Source: Henningerozyma blattae CBS 6284
Taxonomy: Eukaryota > Ascomycota > Saccharomycetes > Saccharomycetales > Saccharomycetaceae
Assembly (NCBI RefSeq): GCF_000315915.1
Contig: NC_020187.1
Location: 372,001-436,000 of the forward strand
Reading direction: 5' to 3'
Length of the DNA stretch: 64,000 nt
Every line of letters begins with the position of its first letter. Position 1 is the stretch's first letter. Shown piece by piece: positions 32,280 to 40,728 of this stretch. The position numbers were made by a program, and so were the translations under genes. The notes beneath the pieces are model-generated. The model was not told where the DNA came from, searched no databases, and was given only the letters and a program-made list of their open reading frames with translations.

Positions 32280-34175
32280 ATGGCTTCCAAGATTCCTACA
32301 CTGGATTTAGATGTCATTGCAAACAGTGGTACAGATCTTTCATTAGTTATGAAAGATCTATTGACCCAATATGATACCATTTTACTTAAAAATTTCGCAA
32401 ATAAGGATCAATTGGATGTCTTACTATATAATTTAGACAATATTGATATTCCTGATACAGAACAAGGATTCGATGCTAATTTCACTGGTACTATTCCGCT
32501 AGCAAATGGAGATCCTAATCAAAATCATGATGAAAGTGTTTTAATAGAGCAATATATTTTCAATACTGACGAGAATTTAAATTTCGGTAGACCTTGTGAT
32601 AATAAATCATTAAGTCATTTATATGCTAGATTATTTAAGCTAGGGCTATATTTTTCGCAGATTTGTTTTAATGCAATGGTATTGCAATCAAACGAAATTG
32701 AATTTAATGAAAAAAAATTTTCTGCAATGATAACAAGATTTTATACCCCTCATGTTTATCGACAAATTTCGGACACTAAGCATTTAACAAATGAGATGAT
32801 TGATATGGAAGATGATGACGAACAAGATGAACTCAATATATTGACTACTGGGGACCATTTCAATTATTTACATTCGGAGGATTTTATAGATTTCAATTCT
32901 ACCGGTATCATTACTATTTTTCCAAGAGCAACAGGTATTAAATACAAGCCAGCAACTTCCTCGATGAGTGATAATATCTGGATTTCTATTGAGGAACCAG
33001 ATTGTGTATTAATCCATACAGGAGTTCTATTAGCCAAATGGTCTAATGGATTACATCAAACATCTCCTTTAAAATTAGCGACTCATAGAAACGTTATTCA
33101 TTGTACGATTGCACCTCCATTGAATACAAAATTATCTGGCAATGATGGTGAGCATCATACTATTTCGAATCTTTTATTAGATCAGCAAATGATACAATTA
33201 CCTCAAGTAGCAAAGCAATTTTATAGTCGAGATTTAGATATTCTAAAATTGGAAGAAAACATTCGTTTTTACAAAGAATTATTTAATGTATCAGAAACTG
33301 TTCTTTCATTATACATGATGTCAAGATCAACAAAGAATAATCCTCCAGAAATTCAAAATTTACTACCACAAATTAGTAACATGTTGAAGAAAAAGATTGA
33401 TGAAGAAATGTTCTTAAAATTACTAACAATTTGGCCGGAATGTTATATTGTTGAAGCAAATATTAGGTTTGAACTGTCAATTAGATTACCAAAAGTTGAT
33501 CCATTGCATGCATTAACTACAAAATCAAGAAAATTAGAGTTCATTGAGCATGCTGATATATGGCTAGAAGAGGCAAAAAATATGAAAAATATCCCTAAGG
33601 ATATCCCAGCAACACACATCTCTAAAAGACGTTCTAGTCAAAATTTACAAGCATCTAAATTATTACATAATTCACAAACAATTAATGAAGAAGATGCTGA
33701 AGTGATGAAATTTTCACCAAAAAAGCTTACAAATAACAAAACAAATTATATATCGAATTCAAGTAGTAAATATATTAATACAGAGAAGAATTTCGATTCT
33801 CAGAGTAATTTATTACAAAGGTTGAGGGAAAAGGAGAAAAAATCAACCGAATTATTATTGCAGAGAGAAAACAATTATAAATTATTTTTGACAAGTAAAA
33901 TGACTCAAATTTTTGAAATAATGTTCTTATTGGATTGGAATCAACCATATACAGAAACACATTTAAATTCACTAATTGTCGATAGTTTACGTGATAGTAA
34001 TAATCCAATTGGTGAAGTTGAGGTGAATGAAATTTTACTTAAGATTCATGAATTCTTACCAAATAAATTTCAAATGTATTCTACCGATGGAGGTTTAAAA
34101 GTTTATAGATGGGATAATCTTGATAAAGATGAATTCCAATTAAAGTTAGCAGCTTATAAAAAATCATTTACGTAA
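32280..34175 (+). CDS. TAH11: Replication licensing factor Tah11/Cdt1
   Basis: The 631-residue product compares with 604 for S. cerevisiae Tah11 (YJR046W). Cdt1 carries the Mcm2-7 hexamer to origins bound by ORC and Cdc6 during G1. The yeast protein has an N-terminal dioxygenase-like fold without catalytic activity, seen here in the first 300 residues (LHSEDFIDFNSTGIITIFPR). The C-terminal winged-helix part that binds Mcm proteins is at about residues 530-631 (FEIMFLLDWNQPYTETHLNS). Between them is a basic, Ser/Asn-rich linker. Its 3' end faces MCP1 across the rearrangement junction. Confidence 0.9.
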   Translation: MASKIPTLDLDVIANSGTDLSLVMKDLLTQYDTILLKNFANKDQLDVLLYNLDNIDIPDTEQGFDANFTGTIPLANGDPNQNHDESVLIEQYIFNTDENLNFGRPCDNKSLSHLYARLFKLGLYFSQICFNAMVLQSNEIEFNEKKFSAMITRFYTPHVYRQISDTKHLTNEMIDMEDDDEQDELNILTTGDHFNYLHSEDFIDFNSTGIITIFPRATGIKYKPATSSMSDNIWISIEEPDCVLIHTGVLLAKWSNGLHQTSPLKLATHRNVIHCTIAPPLNTKLSGNDGEHHTISNLLLDQQMIQLPQVAKQFYSRDLDILKLEENIRFYKELFNVSETVLSLYMMSRSTKNNPPEIQNLLPQISNMLKKKIDEEMFLKLLTIWPECYIVEANIRFELSIRLPKVDPLHALTTKSRKLEFIEHADIWLEEAKNMKNIPKDIPATHISKRRSSQNLQASKLLHNSQTINEEDAEVMKFSPKKLTNNKTNYISNSSSKYINTEKNFDSQSNLLQRLREKEKKSTELLLQRENNYKLFLTSKMTQIFEIMFLLDWNQPYTETHLNSLIVDSLRDSNNPIGEVEVNEILLKIHEFLPNKFQMYSTDGGLKVYRWDNLDKDEFQLKLAAYKKSFT

Positions 34176-34361
34176 TTCAAATTTATTATTATAATACTTA
34201 TTTTTATGCATTATAGATATCTTCCATTTGTATAGGTATGTAAAAAGAAAAAATGTGAGCAATGTGATCAAATACTAGTCTAAAAATGTATAAATTTATT
34301 TAAATATATGTTTGTGATGATGGGACAAAAGTAAGGTATATTCCTAGAACAGATGAAGATG

Positions 34362-35186
34362 CTAATAAAAGTACGAGATAAGTTTTTCAAAACCTGGGAT
34401 TTCCAATTCTTGAAAGATTGGTTTTGTTAGAAGGAATTTAAATACGGTAATGGTACCAACAATACTTAGTAAGTTTGCGAATGACTTAAACGTGTTTCTT
34501 GCATTGTATTTTAAGCCCAAAAATTCAGCACTTCCATTGACTATGTGATAAATGGCACCCCAAATCAATATAATCAATGGTAGAGCACCTAACCCGAAAC
34601 GGACAAATAAACTATCGTTATGCAATAGCCAAGTAATAAATGGGATACCAGTATGTAGACCACCCAAGTACTGAGGTAAGAATTTTATTAAAGCTAGGTG
34701 GAAAAATACTGAAAATACAAAAACTGATCCGGACAGAGAAACTGGCGAGCGTCCTTTGACAAATTTTAATAAAAATGTCTTTATTACGCTATAATCATTT
34801 TTACCTTTTAAATTTCTACTATCAGCTTCATTCCAAATCTTGAATAACTTTAAAAGAGTTCCAGACTCAATATGAGTAAATGCAAAGAATAAAATCCACT
34901 TTGCAGTGTTAATTGGTAAAAAGGTATGTGTCCATTCCATAAATCTTTCAACTTGATTATTGGACGCCACTAGGGGGAGTACAATTATATTAGTTGCATG
35001 TAAACAAAAATAGCTGGTAATTGGGATTGTGGAATATTTTTGAATATTTCTAAACAGTCCGATATATCTAGTTCTTGTTGCAATATTCTTTTGTAGGCGG
35101 TTTTGTGTTTCCAGAGAGATATCTTCATTATTTGGATTTGTGACACTTGAATTTTCATAAGTTGCAGCAGCTTTTTCCACGGACAT
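34362..35186 (-). CDS. MCP1: Mitochondrial outer-membrane protein Mcp1 (DUF1691)
   Basis: The 274-residue membrane protein compares with 302 in S. cerevisiae Mcp1 (YOR228C). There Mcp1 recruits the lipid-transfer protein Vps13 to mitochondria, and its overexpression suppresses ERMES loss. Five hydrophobic stretches are visible. Family segments include GLFRNIQKYSTIPITSYF (about 43-60), SPVSLSGSVFVFSVFFHLAL and LPLIILIWGAIYHIVNGS. Position next to SPP1 and the WTM-like gene supports the call. It starts block 2 of the window. Confidence 0.92.
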   Translation of the reverse strand: MSVEKAAATYENSSVTNPNNEDISLETQNRLQKNIATRTRYIGLFRNIQKYSTIPITSYFCLHATNIIVLPLVASNNQVERFMEWTHTFLPINTAKWILFFAFTHIESGTLLKLFKIWNEADSRNLKGKNDYSVIKTFLLKFVKGRSPVSLSGSVFVFSVFFHLALIKFLPQYLGGLHTGIPFITWLLHNDSLFVRFGLGALPLIILIWGAIYHIVNGSAEFLGLKYNARNTFKSFANLLSIVGTITVFKFLLTKPIFQELEIPGFEKLISYFY

Positions 35187-35720
35187 TGTCGGTCTTTCTG
35201 TGTTTTATTGATTTTAATTTTATTTTGTTTTTCAGAGATGAAATAAAAACATATAAAATTGGTCAAATTAAATTATGTAATATTATATACTGCATCTGTG
35301 AATACCCTAAGATGTGTCTCAAGTAGTCTTTCTACTAAAGTGCTCCTTTAATTCGAATCTACGATTTTGAGCTTTTGTGGTCATTACACTATAAATGTGG
35401 AGTTATCGTTCATTTTTCTTTTCGGACAATAGCCATGTGAAAATGAAAAATGGGAAATAAAAAAGTTATACCCGTTACTGGACTATCTACTATGCATTTG
35501 TAATGTTATATAATCTTTATTATACATCAAGAGAATGGTTAAAACCGAAATATACAGAACTATTCTAAATTAGCAATCTTACAAGCCTATAAGGTGAAGC
35601 TATACCCAAAGATATCCTTATATGGCATTTGTTAAAATAACTTAAACTTGGATTTTGGTTAAGATTAAGCATATCAAACGTAACGTTGGAGATATTTGAT
35701 TTGTATCTCCAGAATAAAGA
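35187..35720. other. Divergent MCP1/SPP1 promoter region
   Basis: A 534 bp AT-rich divergent spacer. No specific site could be assigned. Confidence 0.4.
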
Positions 35721-36881
35721 ATGAGCCACATTCAAACTCAGACAAATTGCATAGAGAATATTCCATTACCTTCGTGGTGTCCTGCCTTTTCAGATAAAAA
35801 GATAGATTCGAAAACTAATGAAGAATTATTTTGTATTTGCAAAAAGCCTGATTCTGGAGAATTAATGGTAGGCTGTGATGGTTGTTATGATTGGTATCAT
35901 TTTAAATGTGTTCACATCCCTGAAAAATTCCAACATCTTATTTTTAAATATTATTGTCCTTATTGTCAAGCTGGTATTACAAAGGCTTCCAAAAACAAAT
36001 CTCATAATCTCAATGATAAGAATTTTTCGACAGCACTTTGTACACAATGGAAAAGAAAATGTAGATTGCCTAATTGTTACGAGCCATGCTTAGAGAAGAG
36101 TAAGTATTGTTCTAAGCAACATGGTATGTTATTCATGCAAACAGTAATGGATAAAACTACCACTAATGAAGAAATTGTTACAGCAATGACTTCAAGAAAA
36201 ACAGTATCAGAATTTCAAAATTTTGGTGAAGATGGATTTATAAAGAGAGACATATCTAAGGATATTGATATCACTCTCTATAATGAGTTAATATCGAACG
36301 ATAATCTATTAAAGGATTTGAATGCAATTATTAATGATACGCAACTAAAATTACCAGATTTAAATCAAAAGTTAGCTAAATTACAGAGCTATATTGACTG
36401 GATTAATCAAGTGAGATTGTATTTACAGTCTTCTGATAATGAAACGGTCAATACTGTAGACCCACAACAAGCATCGACATCACAAATAAATACTAAGAAG
36501 AGGAAAAATAATAAACGTAGTGGAAGCAAAAATTCAAAACACAAGAAATCAACAAATATATGTGGATACTGTCAAGAATGTATAGAGAATGGTACTACAC
36601 TTTCGGTAGAAGATTTTTCCAATAAATATAAGACTGTCATGGAGAATAACGCGAATAGTACAGAACCCCAAACTTTGATTGACGGAATTTGCATTAAACC
36701 CAGGTGCATACGACATCAAGACTGGGTTAGTATGGAATTTGATAGATATAATTACCAAATAGAATCACTAGAGCATAATATTGAAAGAACTAAACTTTTA
36801 ATAGATACTAGGAAAGAATGTTTAAATATTCAATTTTTTGAGCAACTTAAGCAAAAACAACTAGAGCAGAAGGTCATATGA
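35721..36881 (+). CDS. SPP1: COMPASS subunit Spp1 (CFP1-type PHD finger protein)
   Basis: The 386-residue protein compares with 353 in S. cerevisiae Spp1 (YPL138C). Spp1 is the COMPASS subunit that reads H3K4me3 and, in meiosis, tethers H3K4me3 sites to Mer2 on the chromosome axis for double-strand break formation. The PHD finger spans about residues 35-85 (LFCICKKPDSGELMVGCDGC ... YYCPYCQ). A second cysteine-rich zinc-binding element follows at about 112-136 (KCRLPNCYEPCLEKSKYCSK). A C-terminal region with paired Cys (ICGYCQECIE and CIKPRCIRHQ) resembles the CFP1 C-terminal domain that contacts COMPASS. A basic linker lies near 255-275. Confidence 0.95.
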   Translation: MSHIQTQTNCIENIPLPSWCPAFSDKKIDSKTNEELFCICKKPDSGELMVGCDGCYDWYHFKCVHIPEKFQHLIFKYYCPYCQAGITKASKNKSHNLNDKNFSTALCTQWKRKCRLPNCYEPCLEKSKYCSKQHGMLFMQTVMDKTTTNEEIVTAMTSRKTVSEFQNFGEDGFIKRDISKDIDITLYNELISNDNLLKDLNAIINDTQLKLPDLNQKLAKLQSYIDWINQVRLYLQSSDNETVNTVDPQQASTSQINTKKRKNNKRSGSKNSKHKKSTNICGYCQECIENGTTLSVEDFSNKYKTVMENNANSTEPQTLIDGICIKPRCIRHQDWVSMEFDRYNYQIESLEHNIERTKLLIDTRKECLNIQFFEQLKQKQLEQKVI

Positions 36882-37314
36882 TCTTCTCAAAATATTATCA
36901 ATTAAAATTAGATATATAAGGCTATAATATGTATTAAAAATTTTTCTAATAGATATAGAAGAAGAAAATAACACCGTTATTGCTGAACCTCACCAAATTT
37001 AATCTATTAGATAGTGTATTTAGAACTATTATTGCTTAATGTAATCGATAGATATTTAGATCTCGGGGAAATTTTAACGAATTTTTCAAATTTTTTAAAA
37101 AGCGAAAATTGAAGTTTAAAATTCAAAATTTGAGGGAAGTATCATTAAAACATTTCTTTTACATTCTAAATTATAGTAATTGTTCCACCAAAACAAAAAA
37201 AAAGATAGCAAACGGCCAATTATTACCAATAGTGGTGTATACAATTTGTCATTATATATTTTTATTAGGTCTGACTTTTCTAAAAATTTAACTTTACAGA
37301 ATCATTTGCAATCA
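36882..37314. other. SPP1/WTM-like spacer
   Basis: A 433 bp tandem spacer. A frame extends upstream of the WTM-like ATG to 37180 but has no ATG and looks non-coding in composition. Confidence 0.45.
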
Positions 37315-38889
37315 ATGATGGCATCTACTGTTACTGATATCATTGCTAATAAAACACGTAATGAAGAATTTAAAATCTGGAAAAAATCTATTCCATCATT
37401 ATACAAACATATATCAACCTATAAACCTAAATTTCAAAATTCTTCGAGTTTGGGTAACAATCAATCAATTTCTGTTACAGGTTTAACTACGACTTTGTCC
37501 ACCAATCAAAATGCTAATAACAAAATAGTGTTTGGTAACAAGGTTATCCCAGATCAGAGTAATGGTACCTTGACAACAACAATTTATCAAACCCAAAATA
37601 GTGATATCTATGAAATTGATACTATATTACCTCTAGGGGTCTATAATATTGATCAATCTACGGATATCCGATCTTTAAATGATACCCAGTACGAGGACGT
37701 TACTTTGAAGAGAATGGCTAATACTCCAATAAAACCCAAATGGTCTTTCCAAGGTGAAAATATTACAAAATTAATATTAAATGTAAATAATAATAATAAT
37801 AATAATAACCCTTCAAATGACGATAGTGGTATAATTGCTATGGCAGAAACTGGTTCATTGGCTTGGTTTAAAAATGATATTAAAATTCCAGTACATACAT
37901 TACAAGATGCTATGGGCTCAAGTACAAATTATTCTACTATACAATCAGCCACTAGCAATATTTCCAATGATTTCGATCTTTCTGTTGATGGATTAAAACT
38001 AATAGCATCACAATGCAACAAAGTTGTGGAAGAATCAAGATCTTGTGTTTTGAAATTCGTCGATAATGGTGAAAAAGTAGGTGAAATAATTAACAGTTTC
38101 AGCATCAAAGATGTCGGGAAAATATATTCAGTCAATTACTTTAATAATACCTTATTCTCAAGTATATCAGAAGATAACATAATAAGATTTTGGGATACTA
38201 GATCAAATTCTGAAAATCCAATATTTATATTTAATAATAATACAAATAATAGTAATAGCACGAATAATAACTCCAATGAAAATGATCAAGGTCTGTTTCT
38301 ATCAATGGATCATTCTTCATTAATTGATAGTTTGTTCGCATCAGGTTCAACTACTGGGGTTGTTAATTTATGGGATATTCGTGCAGTGTTTGGCAACTCT
38401 AACATTAGTGCCAGAGCCTCTACTTCCAATGAATACGGAAAGATACAGCCAGAACTAGCAACAATTAATCAAGCAGGCGACGACGAAGTTGTGGATATAA
38501 AGTTTTCCAATACATCCCCTACCGATCTAATATCGATCGGTAGCTCAGGCAATGTTTATCATTGGAACATGGAACCTTTTTTTTCCTCCCACTCTCAAGA
38601 TGAGTCAGAGGATTCATCCACTGAATATCAAACTTTACTAAGCGATGAATTGCAAAGAGAATGTCTCAGCTTTCTACATACCGGCGGTAATAGAAGAAAG
38701 GCAATGGCTAAGGGCCAGGCTACCCACGCAACCTCTAGCATTTCCTATAAAAACACAGTTGCTCTCCACCCACGTATTAATGGATTAACAGGAACCGTGG
38801 ACCCAGATAATCTTTTAACTGTTTACCTACCTTTTGCCGGCCGTGCTGCCGAGGAGGCAATGGATAAAGTGCAATCAGCTTCCATGTAA
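37315..38889 (+). CDS. WTM1: WD40 transcriptional modulator of the WTM1/WTM2/UME1 family
   Basis: The product is 524 residues from the tandem ATG at 37315, versus about 440-470 for S. cerevisiae Wtm1, Wtm2 and Ume1. This family regulates meiotic and silencing-related transcription; Wtm1 also anchors the small ribonucleotide reductase subunits in the nucleus, and Ume1 belongs to Rpd3 deacetylase complexes. Closest visible similarity is to Wtm1: KSIPSLYKHISTYKPKF near the start, SDIYEID, ETGSLAWFK, NIIRFWDTR and HTGGNRR. WD repeats are recognisable at FWDTRS and LWDIRA. An Asn8 run (37785-37808) and another Asn-rich loop (about 38232-38280) are insertions. SPP1 next door parallels UME1 (YPL138C-YPL139C), so orthology to UME1 remains possible. 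Confidence 0.88.
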   Translation: MMASTVTDIIANKTRNEEFKIWKKSIPSLYKHISTYKPKFQNSSSLGNNQSISVTGLTTTLSTNQNANNKIVFGNKVIPDQSNGTLTTTIYQTQNSDIYEIDTILPLGVYNIDQSTDIRSLNDTQYEDVTLKRMANTPIKPKWSFQGENITKLILNVNNNNNNNNPSNDDSGIIAMAETGSLAWFKNDIKIPVHTLQDAMGSSTNYSTIQSATSNISNDFDLSVDGLKLIASQCNKVVEESRSCVLKFVDNGEKVGEIINSFSIKDVGKIYSVNYFNNTLFSSISEDNIIRFWDTRSNSENPIFIFNNNTNNSNSTNNNSNENDQGLFLSMDHSSLIDSLFASGSTTGVVNLWDIRAVFGNSNISARASTSNEYGKIQPELATINQAGDDEVVDIKFSNTSPTDLISIGSSGNVYHWNMEPFFSSHSQDESEDSSTEYQTLLSDELQRECLSFLHTGGNRRKAMAKGQATHATSSISYKNTVALHPRINGLTGTVDPDNLLTVYLPFAGRAAEEAMDKVQSASM

Positions 38890-40728
38890 TATACTTTTTT
38901 GTTTCCTTCTTACTTCACCCTCTTGTCCATCTACTTATCTTTTACCTAAAGAGGTTTTAATTCTTGGATTTTATAAATATTAATATTATACTTTTAAACC
39001 TTTCTTCCTTTTTTTTTCATTTGTTTTGAATCATTTTACCTTTCCTGTATCCTTTGTTTTATCGCCCGCCCATTGCTTTGATCGGATAGATGAAACATCA
39101 AAACTCAAAAATGTAGTCACCATAGCAACTGTTCAAGTGTGTCCTAAATCGGCAAAATTCTAATGAGCCATCTGACTCGCAAATCCGACTCACATTCTCG
39201 ATTCGTCTATGTAATCAAAAATAGAAATATGGTATAGTTCACATTTCCGGATATGGGCAACACTGCGTCATAGAACCCTTTTCCAATTTGGGCTTTGTTT
39301 TCTTTTTCTATTGTTGGAAACTCCACGAATTTCGTGCATTTCCTGATCAGGTCCGATACCAGAAATAGGAATGGAGTAAACAAAACAGATCTCACGAAAT
39401 ATGGAAGGCCTGAAAAGTAAAAGCAAAAATTTAGAAAATAAATAAATAAATAAATAGAAGAATATAATCTTTTCACTGCGACGATAATTTGATTTCCAGA
39501 CTCTTTCTATACTGTGAAAGTTTATTCTGTTGTCCTTTAATTTATTCTTATACGATATTACAACAATATCTATTAATTTCTACCTGCTTTGTACAATATT
39601 TCGGAAATTTTTTTGAGGTTTGATTTGATACTGCTACTATCATCAATTTTAACATATCATATACACACTGTTGGCAACAAAGAGCGTTTAACCGCCATTT
39701 TTTCTTTTTCATTGCACTTATTTGCCTACTTTCTTCGAATACTAGACGTAAATAACAGATCAGTGTTCAACACACGGTGTTGCCATTCTAATTTCTGCAA
39801 GAGTTGCTACTTTTCTTTGAGTGTCTACTACGTTCTTCAGGATCTATTAAGTGAATCAAAAAAAAATAAAAAACGCTTTTTAAAGGCAACATCACTTCCT
39901 AGGAGTTACGTAATTAAACAGTAAAGAAACAAAGAATTTTAGGTTCTCTATTCTGTAATACAGTTGTTGCTTAAGATTTGCTGCAGTTGCTCGAATTCTT
40001 TATCAGAAAACAAAAAAGAATAACGCTATTGAATCATCGATTGACTAACCGTATTTTACCAAGTGTTCAGGAAAATCCAAGTACTCTGTATTCATATACT
40101 ACTTCAAACATCTCATACAAAATAAAAATAAAAATTTTTATTATTTTTGAATTTATTGCCCTTTCTAGATATATTACTTGCATACTCCAACTCAAAGTTC
40201 TCAACAAGATATATTACTTTAAATATATTTCTATCATACAATATAAATTTTAGAACTTTAATCCAAAAAAAAGTTTATTCCAATTTCCTAGTATTTTTAT
40301 TCTTTTGATTTTAAAACCCAGTTTGCATCTTTAGCATTACATTTTGCATTAATATTTTTCCACTTTTTGATTTACTGTTCTTTTTATAACTTGTGCTGCC
40401 ATATTTGACATTTGAACTTACATTTTTTAGTCAAACATTAATAACAATCCTATACAGAAAAAAAAATTATTATACATTTTTAATTATTTTCTATTTTTGG
40501 GTTTCTTTTCCTATTCCATTCATAGCAACCTATCTCAATATCCATATATCGCATCGATTTTTTTTTCGAAAAATACCTAAAGATTAAAAACGAAAGCATA
40601 CAACACCTGATTTTCAAAAAAAAATTCTTCAGAAGTAAATATTTGTAACATTATCCAACTGCCTTACTTCTTATTTTAGTTTAACTTTATTTTTTTCATC
40701 ACCCCTCAATAAAAATTTTATATCTCAA
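38890..40728. other. 1.84 kb spacer upstream of KIN4
   Basis: One of the longest gene-free stretches. It is pyrimidine-rich near the WTM-like gene's 3' end and T/A-rich before KIN4, with a moderately GC-richer segment at about 39060-39400. Open frames here begin at non-ATG codons and have no family resemblance. MGE1 and MKK1/MKK2, present around this position in S. cerevisiae, are missing. Confidence 0.45.

Noticed and set aside
37180..37314. N-terminal extension of the WTM-like gene
   Set aside because: The upstream frame begins at TTG, not ATG, and its sequence does not resemble the family; the tandem ATG at 37315 fits better.
39207..40587. Several 60-110 codon frames between the WTM-like gene and KIN4
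   Set aside because: The longer frames I checked start at non-ATG codons, and all are hydrophobic from T-rich composition and match no known family.
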